Shown: piece by piece, positions 1-6,726 of the stretch | Layout of the letters: each line of letters starts with the position of its first letter | How positions within the stretch are numbered: the first letter of the stretch is position 1 | DNA from: Candidatus Liptonbacteria bacterium | Lineage (GTDB): Bacteria > Patescibacteriota > Minisyncoccia > UBA6257 > 2-01-FULL-56-20 | DNA: 25,569 nucleotides | Direction of reading: 5' to 3' | NCBI GenBank assembly: GCA_016212635.1 | Contig: JACRFR010000056.1 | Coordinates: 1-25,569 of the forward strand | The notes under the pieces: model-generated | Database searches by the model: none | What the model was told of the DNA's origin: nothing | The model's input: the letters and a program-made list of their open reading frames with translations, nothing else | Made by a program: the position numbers and the translations under genes

Positions 1-99
1 CCTGCCACCCTTCCTGCTTCCTAAGGGGACCTTTGATTCTCCTAGAAACTCCCGCGCCAACTCGTAAATCCGGGCGGGACGGATGGCTGTTCTGCGCAT
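1..99 (-). CDS. partial open frame, N-terminal 33 codons of an unknown protein
   Basis: An ATG at 99 opens a frame that runs uninterrupted off the left edge of the window. It begins five bases after the stop codon of the Nudix gene on the same strand, so it could be the next gene of one operon. The predicted start (MRRTAIRPARIYELAREF) faintly recalls the RVYELAKEL helix at the N-terminus of translation factor IF-2, but 33 residues are too few to assign a family. No strong ribosome binding site is visible. It could be a chance open frame. Confidence 0.35.
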   Translation of the reverse strand, partial: MRRTAIRPARIYELAREFLGESKVPLGSRKGGR

Positions 100-103
100 A
101 CTC

Positions 104-550
104 TCATTCTATCAAGAAAAATGGGGTTTTCGAACAGCGCCCCTTGTAGTTGACAGACTCTTCATTGGGCTTCAATTCTTCGTCGGAGTAAATTTCGTAT
201 AGGATGAAATAGTGGTTTTCCTGCCGGTTACAAATGAAGCGATTGAATATCGCCTTACCGATGAGCTTGTATTTGAAATCGGATAGGCCGCACTCTTCTT
301 CTGTTTCCCTTTTCAAGGCTTCATCCTCCGTTTCACCTGTATGCACGTGGCCCCCTACGGGCAAGACATATTGCCCGGCGTCTTGCCGGCCAGACGACTG
401 CTTGACCATCAACCACCATCCCTGGGAATCTCTAATCTCGGAAATGGTTGTTCGGTGCAGTAATCCCTTCGCATGTGCTTCGCCCCTACTGGTCTGATAC
501 AAAACCCGGTCCTGCTCATCCACTATGTCCAATGTGTCGGAATCGCTCAT
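104..550 (-). CDS. Nudix hydrolase (IPP-isomerase-like subgroup)
   Basis: Predicted to hydrolyse a nucleoside diphosphate linked to another moiety, using a metal held by the Nudix box. The box is complete at residues 67-89: G67, five residues, E73, seven residues, R81-E82, then E85-E86, G88 and L89. The N-terminal VDEQDRVLYQTSRGEAHAKG with LLHRT just after it is typical of the isopentenyl-diphosphate-isomerase-like/YfcD type of Nudix protein, so the substrate may be non-nucleotide. At 148 aa it is slightly short for that group. Start: the ATG at 550 has a TATTAT box exactly six bases upstream and no Shine-Dalgarno site, which suggests a leaderless mRNA. The family is clear; the substrate cannot be read from the sequence. 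Confidence 0.85.
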   Translation of the reverse strand: MSDSDTLDIVDEQDRVLYQTSRGEAHAKGLLHRTTISEIRDSQGWWLMVKQSSGRQDAGQYVLPVGGHVHTGETEDEALKRETEEECGLSDFKYKLIGKAIFNRFICNRQENHYFILYEIYSDEELKPNEESVNYKGRCSKTPFFLIE

Positions 551-556
551 GCGGAA

Positions 557-562
557 ATAATA
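557..562 (-). promoter_or_regulatory. -10 box (TATTAT) of the Nudix gene, leaderless arrangement
   Basis: On the minus strand TATTAT is followed by six bases and then the ATG at 550. A weak -35 (TTGTTC, 580-585) lies 17 bases upstream. Transcription would start at or next to the A of the ATG. Confidence 0.45.
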
Positions 563-587
563 GCCAGAAAACTAGTTGCGAACAAAT

Positions 588-672
588 CAGCGGGGAGGGA
601 TTCGCCCGCCGGAAGCCGGTCCTCCTTCGGAGGAAACCCTCGATACCTTGCGGTATGCACGCTTTCTCCCGC
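588..672 (-). other. tRNA-Ser-like remnant: variable arm and T-arm split by a 30-nt insertion
   Basis: Read on the minus strand, 656-643 forms a 5-bp stem with a GCAA tetraloop, like a class II variable arm. GAGGGTT (641-635) and CGAATCCCTC (604-595) would together make an intact T-arm with the same GAGGG/CCCTC stem as the neighbouring tRNA-Ser, but 30 nt (605-634) separate them inside the T-loop. That insert itself folds into small hairpins (for example TCCTCC-GAA-GGAGGA). GCGGG (672-668) can pair with CCCGC (594-590) to close the structure. There is no D-arm or proper anticodon arm. It may be a degenerate tandem copy of the adjacent tRNA or a small structured RNA. Confidence 0.35.
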
Positions 673-678
673 ACAAAG

Positions 679-765
679 CGGAAGGGGAGGGATTTGAACC
701 CTCGATGCCCTTTCGGACATACATCCTTTCCAGGGATGCCGTTTCAACCACTCACGCACCCTTCC
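679..765 (-). tRNA. tRNA-Ser (GGA anticodon)
   Basis: The minus strand folds as a class II tRNA. The acceptor stem GGAAGGG/CCCTTCC (765-759 with 686-680) is perfect. The anticodon stem CATCC/GGATG encloses the loop CTGGAAA, giving anticodon GGA (serine, UCC/UCU). A long variable arm follows, then the T-arm GAGGG-TTCAAAT-CCCTC. The discriminator base at 679 is G, as expected for serine. CCA is not encoded. All key positions are present, so it should be functional. Confidence 0.95.
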
Positions 766-915
766 GTTTTAAGCGGGATGTCTTCCCAAGGAGGATCTGC
801 CCCGGGCATGACGATTTGTCCGCCAAATTTTCAATCCCCGCCCTCCAACTGGCGGGACTCCTACGCCCCTCCCCCGACCTACAGGAGTGTAACGCCTAAT
901 CTATTCCTCTTCAAC
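766..915. other. spacer without recognisable gene
   Basis: Between the tRNA and the first palindrome I see only a small GC-rich hairpin (CCCGCC at 837-842 with GGCGGG at 851-856, loop of 8). It has no T-run, so it is not a convincing terminator. No open frame here resembles a protein. Confidence 0.4.
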
Positions 916-951
916 CTCTACTCGCCAATTCGCGCGAATTAGCGAGTAGAG
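916..951. repeat. 36-bp palindrome, copy 1 of a pair around the ArsR gene
   Basis: An inverted repeat with a single mismatched pair, centred on AATTCGCGCGAATT. Its inner 29 bases differ at one position from the palindrome at 1371-1414. It would form a long GC-capped hairpin in RNA or a cruciform in DNA. Confidence 0.8.
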
Positions 952-1009
952 AAAATGGCGGGGAGCAGAAACGGCCCAGAGGCACGGGCTGGCGACAGGC
1001 TGGCGCGGA

Positions 1010-1279
1010 TTATTCGGATAGAAGCTTGATGACCTTGCGCAGGTCTGGGGGCATATCGGAATTAATGGAATAAGATACATGGCCGGCCTGGCCCTTATAG
1101 TTCAGAATGTCCAGATTGTTTAATAAGATCAAATGCTTCGAGGTAGATTTGAGCGAGATGTCCAGCTCGCGAGCGATATAGCTCACGTTCAGCGCCCGTC
1201 CACCGGGCGACAACAGCCTGATGATCTTTAGGCGATTAATATTGCCTAGGACCTTAAAAATCATTGACCAGCGCTTCAC
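1010..1279 (-). CDS. ArsR-type winged-helix transcriptional regulator
   Basis: A compact 89-residue winged helix-turn-helix protein. FKVLGNINRLKIIRLLS is the classic ArsR first helix; the recognition region is IARELDISLKSTSKHL and the wing HVSYSIN. It has no CxC metal-binding pair in the usual alpha-3 position, so it probably does not sense arsenic or cadmium. The target is unknown. Start: the GTG at 1279 is preferred because an extended -10 (TG-C-TAGAAT) sits seven bases before it; an ATG at 1264 is the alternative. The gene is monocistronic and bracketed by two near-identical palindromes. Confidence 0.8.
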   Translation of the reverse strand: MKRWSMIFKVLGNINRLKIIRLLSPGGRALNVSYIARELDISLKSTSKHLILLNNLDILNYKGQAGHVSYSINSDMPPDLRKVIKLLSE

Positions 1280-1286
1280 GCTCTAA

Positions 1287-1292
1287 ATTCTA
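1287..1292 (-). promoter_or_regulatory. extended -10 (TGC-TAGAAT) for the ArsR gene
   Basis: On the minus strand TG, one base and TAGAAT lie seven bases before the GTG start. This gives a leaderless arrangement like that of several other genes here. No convincing -35 is visible. Confidence 0.4.
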
Positions 1293-1370
1293 GCACCAGT
1301 TGGATTTTTGCCTATTGCAATTATGCACCGCTCTCCCTCCTTGTCTTACCCGGGCCGTTCTTTGGACTGT

Positions 1371-1414
1371 GCCCTATTACTCGCCAATTCGCGCGAATTG
1401 GCGAGTAACAGGGC
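1371..1414. repeat. 44-bp palindrome, copy 2 of the pair around the ArsR gene
   Basis: GCCCT and AGGGC close an inverted repeat with one mismatched pair (1376 against 1409). The core of 30 bases (1378-1407) is a perfect palindrome. It nearly repeats 919-948. The outer flanks differ between copies, yet each flank is complementary within its own copy, which argues for selection on pairing. Confidence 0.85.
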
Positions 1415-1438
1415 AGACCCAGGCAGATTATTAATACC

Positions 1439-1927
1439 TTATCTGGAGGCGCGATACATATGAGGAGAGCAGCCGATATGATCCAGGAATCTTAGGAAGT
1501 CCGGCACAGCGAGAACCAGCGAGGCGGTGTTGTCGTTGGGATGCATATTGATCAATTCTTCTTGCAAGAAATCCCGGTCCAGAACATAGGTTACTGCGTG
1601 CTGCTCGTCGTTCACTAGTCCAAGTGGCGAGACCGCGCCGGGTGTGACGCCGAGCACTGCCAAGAGTTTCTCCGCCGACCCGAAGTGCAGTTTTTTCTCG
1701 CCCAGGAATTCGCTCAAGTGTTTCAAGTTCGCCCGCTTATTGTAGGTTAAAGTCACCAGATAAATCTTCCCTGATTTCCCTGATTCCAGAAACAGATTTT
1801 TAGCTGGTACCCCTGGTACGAAACTCGCCTTCTCTTCTGCTTCTTCGCAGGTAAAGACAGCGGGGTGGTCGTACCGCTCATAAGGGATACCAAATTGAGC
1901 AAGGATTACGAGTGGATCTTTGGGCAT
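1439..1927 (-). CDS. ProX/YbaK-type aminoacyl-tRNA deacylase (prolyl-tRNA editing)
   Basis: A free-standing trans-editing protein expected to hydrolyse mischarged Ala-tRNA(Pro) in the cytosol. The 162-residue length matches the family. Diagnostic segments are PAKNLFLESG (residues ~41-50, K and N conserved), the FGSAEKLLAVLG stretch and the VTPGAVSPLGLVND motif, whose GxxSPLG loop lines the substrate pocket. The C-terminal part NDNTASLVLAVPDFLRFL is also typical of ProX. An AGGA lies shortly before the ATG at 1927, one of the few hints of a Shine-Dalgarno site here. Family assignment is firm; which mischarged tRNA is edited is inferred from the family. Confidence 0.88.
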   Translation of the reverse strand: MPKDPLVILAQFGIPYERYDHPAVFTCEEAEEKASFVPGVPAKNLFLESGKSGKIYLVTLTYNKRANLKHLSEFLGEKKLHFGSAEKLLAVLGVTPGAVSPLGLVNDEQHAVTYVLDRDFLQEELINMHPNDNTASLVLAVPDFLRFLDHIGCSPHMYRASR

Positions 1928-1970
1928 TTGTCCTGTTCGGGCTCAATTGTTTTAAAAATACCGCTGGTTT

Positions 1971-2818
1971 TCATTCAGCTTGAAACAGGGCTCCGCCGGG
2001 CCTACTCGGAATTTTAAACGATGCCTTAAGATACGGCTCGGCCGATAAATACTGATCCGCCACCCAATTTTCCAAGGGCACCGGGGTATCCAAGCGGCAC
2101 CGCAGATACTCATCATGTATCTCGCCCAAGCGAACAGATAACTGGCGCAAACAGAAAAACAACCAGTGCTGAACATGTCCCACATTCTCCGCGGCAGGCA
2201 CTTGAAGGATGCCCTGAAATAAACGAATTCTTCTCCTTAATTTGTGAAAATCTTCTAATGGTAAAAACCGACAGCTTAATGACCCATTGATTTCTTTCAT
2301 CACCTGCTCGGCATATGACCGAACGGACTCTGGACTTGCTGGTTGTATAAAAAAATTACCGGGCGTCGAGTACATATTTAGATAGTCTTTCGTAAGGATT
2401 TCATCGGCAAATCGGTTTCGTTCGGAGATATCATTGTAGTAATCATTAAACCGCCCGAGCAGCTTGATAAATTCGTGAAAATCCTCCGGGCAAAGATGAG
2501 TAGCATCAAAAAACTTGTAGGCCGTTTGCAGGATAAGACCAAAGCGGCGGGTTTTTTAAGATATTGGAATTTTCTATTGCTTGGGGGCGATTTTAATCCA
2601 GCCACGACCTTATCGGGTTTAAAGACGAACAACCAGCTATCTCTGGCTTGCTGCCAGCAGTGCTTGTGAGTACTTTCATCGACAAATACACTCGGAAAAC
2701 TTTCTAGATCCGGTTTAGGCAAATTGGGGTCTTCGGCTATGATTTCAAGGTTTGAAACCAGCGGCAGAAGGGCCGCCTCTGTGCGGCCAAGATGCGACCC
2801 CCCTTCTCTTTGATCCAT
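1971..2818 (-). CDS. unknown protein, interrupted by a frameshift at an A6 run
   Basis: Two overlapping frames read as one protein of about 280 residues. The upstream part (from ATG 2818) is protein-like to about QYLKK, after which its frame looks like noise. The downstream frame is protein-like from RRFGLILQTAYKFFDATH to the stop at 1971. The switch falls at six A residues (minus strand, 2557-2552): seven As, or a -1 slip on the two Lys codons, would join them. The product would be soluble and rich in charged helices (FHKLRRRIRLFQGIL). I do not recognise the family. It starts 15 bases after pyrH ends. A recent mutation, a sequencing error and slippage are all possible. Confidence 0.6.
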
Positions 2819-2833
2819 AATGTTCGGGTAATC

Positions 2834-3526
2834 TTAGTTTATAATCGTACCCCGGAACTCTTTCCCCGCGATCAGGCGCTCCAGATTCTTGAGGTTCCGC
2901 CCGTCCATTACGACTGCGGTCATTTTGTTTTTTTCGGCAAATCTGGCGGCGACCGGATCGACCGGTGCGTGCGCGCCGGGCACCCACTTCCTCGGGATCA
3001 CTTTATGGTAAGCGCGCCAGTCCATCTCTCGGTAGGGCTTGGCCCCTTTAAACTTATGCGGGTCCTTATTATACACAAAGTCCGGCTTACCCGCGATGAT
3101 CACGGTGTCGGCGCCCAAGTCGTGAGCCAGGGCCGTGGCCACGAAGTCCGTGGACCAGCCCGGCGTCCAGCCGCCGCCTACCGTGACCGGATATTTGAGT
3201 CTTGTTATCTGCCCCCGGGCTTCGACCAAAACCGGATCGGCTAATCGGCCGAAGATTAGACGGATGTATTGAGCATTCAGGCGGGTGGCGTAGATACCCA
3301 GCCAGTCATGCTCCCGAGCACTCAACCTGGTGACTTTTTTCGCCGCGGACAAGAAGTTCCGACAGAGTTGTCCCCCACCGATAATCAGTACAAACTTCAC
3401 TCCGCGGCACACCTGGCGCTGGATCAGCTGCCGGAACTTTACAATTAAATCTGTATCAATCCCATCCGGATGGACAACCGAGCCGCCGAGTGCGATTACA
3501 ATTGTTTTACCAAGGTTAATTTTCAT
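2834..3526 (-). CDS. pyrH: UMP kinase, archaeal-like, amino-acid-kinase fold
   Basis: Phosphorylates UMP to UDP with ATP, the entry to UTP and CTP and to the deoxy pools used by the dTTP genes later in the window. The N-terminal IVIALGGSVV holds the phosphate-binding glycines; FVLIIGGGQLCRNF and TVGGGWTPGWSTDFVA are the substrate-binding loops; AGKPDFVYNKDPHKFKGAKP is the nucleotide-binding loop typical of the archaeal-type enzyme. At 230 aa it is family-sized. Start: I choose the ATG at 3526. A longer frame to 3574 would add 16 residues read from a palindromic repeat, outside the conserved fold. No Shine-Dalgarno site. Confidence 0.85.
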   Translation of the reverse strand: MKINLGKTIVIALGGSVVHPDGIDTDLIVKFRQLIQRQVCRGVKFVLIIGGGQLCRNFLSAAKKVTRLSAREHDWLGIYATRLNAQYIRLIFGRLADPVLVEARGQITRLKYPVTVGGGWTPGWSTDFVATALAHDLGADTVIIAGKPDFVYNKDPHKFKGAKPYREMDWRAYHKVIPRKWVPGAHAPVDPVAARFAEKNKMTAVVMDGRNLKNLERLIAGKEFRGTIIN

Positions 3527-3536
3527 AAGGGTATAG

Positions 3537-3556
3537 ATTCCCGCCTTCGCGGGAAT
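3537..3556. repeat. ATTCCCGC hairpin repeat
   Basis: A perfect 8-bp stem, ATTCCCGC/GCGGGAAT, with loop CTTC, followed by GAC. In one frame it reads VIPAKAGI, a peptide commonly mis-annotated from this kind of dispersed bacterial repeat. It sits directly upstream of pyrH. Confidence 0.7.
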
Positions 3557-3609
3557 GACAAGAGGCGCTTTCATTTCGTGTTCTATGCTTCATGCCACAT
3601 ATTATATAC

Positions 3610-3630
3610 TTCATGCTTCGTGTTTCATGT
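3610..3630. repeat. heptamer array TTCATGC/TTCGTGT/TTCATGT
   Basis: Three consecutive 7-nt units. A related stretch lies at 3579-3595; its GTGTTCTATGCTTCATG recurs inverted at 17199-17215. Confidence 0.6.
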
Positions 3631-4497
3631 TTCCGGATCGGAATCGATGTGGGCCTGTATCCCCGGAACTAGGTTGACCCAGGCGGTCAGGGCAAGCAGT
3701 AAGAAAAAGACTGGGTGCGGGATCGGCAGCTCCGGCAAGAATAGCGATTCTGCCGTCCAGATCACGAGCCCCAGGGTTGCCGCGTGCAAAGATACTTGGT
3801 ACGCGGAGATATAAGACAAACCCAGATGCCGGAAGTAAGCTATTGCCCAAATGATGAGCGCACCAACCAAGAGATAAACAAGCGCACCGAGGAGGGAGAT
3901 CAGAGTGGCCAAGAACACGCCGAAGACTGCCACCGGCGCAAGCCAGTCTGCCAGTGTCCCGATCCGATCCGCGATGGTTCGAACATCCGCCGGCCGGAAA
4001 ACTTGATCCGGCAATTGTGCCAGAGATTCCGTTTGAACTTGACCGCTTATATTCATCATCGCGAGCTGATCGGACGAGAGCCAGGCGAGCGAGCGTAGAT
4101 CCCAAAAAGCTTTTTCCGAAAACGGCTGGAGGGTATCGATCACCAGTAAACTGTCCGCTTTTTGGATGAATTCTTCAGGTAGGGCGCGGCGCATCGCATC
4201 CGACATAGAGAACCGCACCGGCGGGTCGGACGGGACCAGCGTGACTCGGCCGCCGCGGATATTGAGTTCGTGGCCGTCCAGAACACCGCTCTGTTCCGCC
4301 AGAGATGACTCCAGGCCACGGAGTATGGGTTGGGCAGCGGGAATCGCGTAGGCCGAAACCAGGACCGTGGTTACGACGGACAGGACTAGGGTTAGGGTTA
4401 AATAGTAACGCAGGGAGAAACGCCAGGACTGGAGCGGAATACTCCGATAAAACGAGGGGGAATAAAGACTTCTGCGGAATAATTGAGGGAAGGGCAT
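3625..4497 (-). CDS. DUF1189-like integral membrane protein
   Basis: A 290-residue membrane protein. The N-terminal RRSLYSPSFYRSIPLQSWRF and the hydrophobic segment at ~31-55 match the DUF1189 pattern; a soluble domain of about 130 residues follows (ligand or sensor domain, function unknown), then about four membrane helices between ~185 and ~285. The topology suggests one helix, an outside domain and a helical bundle. It is the last gene before a run of word repeats and lies downstream of HtpX and LemA on the same strand, so a link to membrane-protein quality control is possible but not shown. No catalytic motif is visible. Confidence 0.65.
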   Translation of the reverse strand: MPFPQLFRRSLYSPSFYRSIPLQSWRFSLRYYLTLTLVLSVVTTVLVSAYAIPAAQPILRGLESSLAEQSGVLDGHELNIRGGRVTLVPSDPPVRFSMSDAMRRALPEEFIQKADSLLVIDTLQPFSEKAFWDLRSLAWLSSDQLAMMNISGQVQTESLAQLPDQVFRPADVRTIADRIGTLADWLAPVAVFGVFLATLISLLGALVYLLVGALIIWAIAYFRHLGLSYISAYQVSLHAATLGLVIWTAESLFLPELPIPHPVFFLLLALTAWVNLVPGIQAHIDSDPET

Positions 4498-4510
4498 GAG
4501 ACGGCAAAAC

Positions 4511-4552
4511 TTCTAATTTCCAATATCTAATTTCTAATTACTGATACCTACT
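4511..4552. repeat. heptamer array based on TTCTAAT
   Basis: Six 7-nt units in a row, four close to TTCTAAT, the last two drifting to TACTGAT and ACCTACT. It occupies the spacer upstream of the DUF1189-like gene. Confidence 0.7.
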
Positions 4553-4570
4553 TTTCTTCTCTTCACTCAC

Positions 4571-4605
4571 TAGTCATTAGTCATCAGTCATTAGTCATTA
4601 ATCAT
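4571..4605. repeat. heptamer array, five units of TAGTCAT
   Basis: Three exact TAGTCAT units plus CAGTCAT and TAATCAT in strict 7-nt register. The array ends two bases before the stop codon of htpX. Its word resembles the reverse complement of the TGACTTA array at 8760. Confidence 0.85.
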
Positions 4606-4607
4606 TT

Positions 4608-5513
4608 TCATGTGGCCATTCCCCGGAGCGCCGCGATCCTTTCGGCGATGGGCGGATGGGTCAAGAATAATTTGTGGAAGCCACTAATGGCTTTACCTTT
4701 GAATGGATTGCTGATCCAAAGGTGCGCAGTCGCGTCGGAGGCGGCTTGCATCGGCGTGCGATCACCGCCAATTTTTTCTAACGCTCGGGCCAGGCCCTCC
4801 GGGTAGCGAGTCAGGAGCGCGCCGGAGGCGTCCGCCAGAAATTCGCGTTTGCGGGAGATGGCGAGCTGGATCAGCATCGCCCCAATAGGCGCCAGGATCG
4901 CGAGCGCGATGCCAACCACGGCAAAAAGATTGCCACCGCGATTATCACTATCCCGGTCGTGACCGCCACCGCCACCGAACCACATGGAGCGCAAGAAAAA
5001 GTCAGAGGCGATGGAAATTATTCCGGCCAGGATCACCGCCACGGTCATGACCAGAGTGTCACGGTTACCGACATGGGACAATTCGTGCGCCAAGACCCCT
5101 TCCAGCTCTTCATTCTCTAATTTTTGCAGCGCGCCGGCAGTCACGGCGATTGCCGCGTGTTTAGGATCTCGTCCGGTTGCGAAAGCATTGACCTGAAGTT
5201 CTGGCGTGACGAATACTCTAGGCATAGGCAAACCGGCAGTGATCGCCAGGTTTTCCACCATATTCCAGAGGTAAGGATTGTCCTTCTTCTGGATCGGCTG
5301 GGCCCTGGCCATAGCCAAAGCGATCTGATCCGAAGCGAAATAGCCGATAAGGTTCATGCCTATGGCCAAGGCCACGGCCAGATAGAGAATTCCCGGGCTG
5401 CGATAGGCCTGGGCAAACACAAAACCGATGGCAATAACTAAGATCAAAAACGAGCCGAGCAGAAACCAAGTACGGCGGATATTGGCATCCCGCTGGGAAT
5501 ACAAGCTGGCCAT
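4608..5513 (-). CDS. htpX: membrane zinc metalloprotease HtpX
   Basis: Membrane-embedded M48 peptidase that degrades damaged membrane proteins. HELSH is at residues 143-147 and the third zinc ligand is E224 in KREFLAD. Two hydrophobic segments (~16-36, ~41-60) precede the catalytic domain and two more flank the glycine-rich GGGGGHDRDSD loop (~154-172, ~197-219). At 301 aa it is full length. Its ATG is six bases after the lemA stop, so the two are co-transcribed; a lemA-htpX pair is common in many bacteria. Regulation would come from the promoter in front of lemA. Confidence 0.95.
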   Translation of the reverse strand: MASLYSQRDANIRRTWFLLGSFLILVIAIGFVFAQAYRSPGILYLAVALAIGMNLIGYFASDQIALAMARAQPIQKKDNPYLWNMVENLAITAGLPMPRVFVTPELQVNAFATGRDPKHAAIAVTAGALQKLENEELEGVLAHELSHVGNRDTLVMTVAVILAGIISIASDFFLRSMWFGGGGGHDRDSDNRGGNLFAVVGIALAILAPIGAMLIQLAISRKREFLADASGALLTRYPEGLARALEKIGGDRTPMQAASDATAHLWISNPFKGKAISGFHKLFLTHPPIAERIAALRGMAT

Positions 5514-5519
5514 AAGAGA

Positions 5520-6074
5520 TTAAAACTTAACGGCTACCACTTCTCTCTCCTTGCCATCTTCCACCTCAAAGAACTCCATCACGGCAAAACCGAAGGAGCT
5601 GGCAACGAGATTGGTCGGGAACTGCTCGATCTTAGTGTTCAGGTCGCGCACCGTAGCGTTATAGAAGCGGCGGGCGGCCATCATTTTATTCTCCGTGTCC
5701 GAGAGCTCGTCCTGGAGCTTCAAGAAGTTCTCATTGGCCTTCAATTGGGGGTAGTTCTCCGCCACCGCGAAGAGCGACTTCAAGGTTTGGGATAGGGCAT
5801 TCTCGGCCGCCATCTTTTCTTTCATCCCCTGGGGGCCCATGACCGCCGCCCGCGCCGCGGTTACGTTCTCAAGCAGGTTCTTCTCATGCGCCGCGTAGCC
5901 TTTGACCGTTTCCACCAAGTTGGGGATCAGGTCATACCGTCGTTTGGACTGGACGTCGATGTCCGAGAGCGCCTCTTTGGCCCGATTGCGCAAAGTAACC
6001 AGACGGTTGAATAAGCCGACCAGCCACAGCACGACCGCGACTGCCAATATGATGACAATAGTTAGTATGTTCAT
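5520..6074 (-). CDS. lemA: LemA family protein
   Basis: A 184-residue protein with one N-terminal membrane helix (~3-22) followed by a long helical domain. LRNRAKEALSDIDVQSKRRYDLIPNLVETVKGYAAHE is the LemA signature in two halves; FNATVRDLNTKIEQFPTN (here YNATVRD) and the C-terminal FFEVED are also conserved. The biochemical role is not established; the family is a membrane-anchored, four-helix protein with the bulk on one side of the membrane. It heads the lemA-htpX operon. A TAAAAT box six bases before the ATG suggests a leaderless transcript. Confidence 0.93.
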   Translation of the reverse strand: MNILTIVIILAVAVVLWLVGLFNRLVTLRNRAKEALSDIDVQSKRRYDLIPNLVETVKGYAAHEKNLLENVTAARAAVMGPQGMKEKMAAENALSQTLKSLFAVAENYPQLKANENFLKLQDELSDTENKMMAARRFYNATVRDLNTKIEQFPTNLVASSFGFAVMEFFEVEDGKEREVVAVKF

Positions 6075-6080
6075 GCCACA

Positions 6081-6109
6081 ATTTTAGCAATTCCCAACGG
6101 ATTTGAGAA
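6081..6109 (-). promoter_or_regulatory. lemA promoter (TTCTCA, 17 bp, TAAAAT), leaderless
   Basis: On the minus strand TTCTCA (6109-6104), a 17-base spacer and TAAAAT (6086-6081) are followed by exactly six bases and the lemA ATG. Confidence 0.5.
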
Positions 6110-6214
6110 GTGTTTCTCAGGGCCATTATTGACTGGGCCTAGTTTGATGCAAGTACACAAAAAGGAAGAGTAAGAACCCCTAGGGCAAAGAATGGGAGCG
6201 TGGATAGCGCTGGG

Positions 6215-6712
6215 TTACAATCCGTGCTTTTTTTGCGCCCCACGTCTATTTGCAATCTCTCTTCTAAGTTTCCTAATCTCGTCGGGCGAAACGTAGTAGT
6301 ATCCCGGCTGGTGCGTTTTCTCTTGAAATACGAAATATATTTTCCCACGAACTGCGCTGCAACTCAAATCGACACGGGCACTTTGAGCTATGTTCGTAAT
6401 CTTAGCCGCTAACAACGACGCACCATCGCTGTCGTCTATCGCAATACCCTTCAGTAAATCCCGGAGGGTTTGCTGAAAGCTACCGAGCAGCTCCCTGCTT
6501 CTGCACTCGAATCTTGTGTCTCTAGTCGGATAATAAACTCGGATGCCTTCCTCTGCCAAGGGAACTGCTCCCGGGGGAGTTTCTCTATGTAAAACTTCCC
6601 TTGATCCCGAAGTCATTCCAGGTCTGGTCATTTGAGGATATGATACCACATTTGGCGCTTGCTGCCTAAAAACCGGCCGGACTATGGCTGTTCGAGGCCC
6701 GACCTCGCTCAC
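6215..6712 (-). CDS. unknown protein, third gene of the groESL operon
   Basis: A 165-residue protein of no family I recognise. The N-terminal 60 residues are rich in Pro, Arg and Thr and look disordered; a compact part follows (~60-150) with alternating helix and strand (ELLGSFQQTLRDLLKGIAI, then GKIYFVFQEKTHQPGYYYVSPDE), and it ends in a basic tail (RKLRREIANRRGAQKK). The start is a GTG at 6712, 14 bases after the groEL stop and on the same strand, with no terminator between. It is therefore likely to share the heat-shock promoter and CIRCE control. The basic tail allows nucleic-acid binding, but nothing proves it. Confidence 0.65.
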   Translation of the reverse strand: MSEVGPRTAIVRPVFRQQAPNVVSYPQMTRPGMTSGSREVLHRETPPGAVPLAEEGIRVYYPTRDTRFECRSRELLGSFQQTLRDLLKGIAIDDSDGASLLAAKITNIAQSARVDLSCSAVRGKIYFVFQEKTHQPGYYYVSPDEIRKLRREIANRRGAQKKHGL

Positions 6713-6726
6713 AACCGACTCGCCCC

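Noticed and set aside
125..142. CGAACAGCGCC at the end of the Nudix gene, like the MITE terminus
   Set aside because: Only 11 bases match, there is no second end and no internal sequence, so chance is more likely.
2552..2557. Programmed -1 frameshifting
   Set aside because: The run TT-AAAAAA is not a proper X-XXY-YYZ heptamer in frame; mutation or assembly error is simpler, so it is noted but not claimed.
3527..3574. Longer N-terminus of PyrH
   Set aside because: Those 16 codons come from the ATTCCCGC palindrome and precede the conserved first strand.
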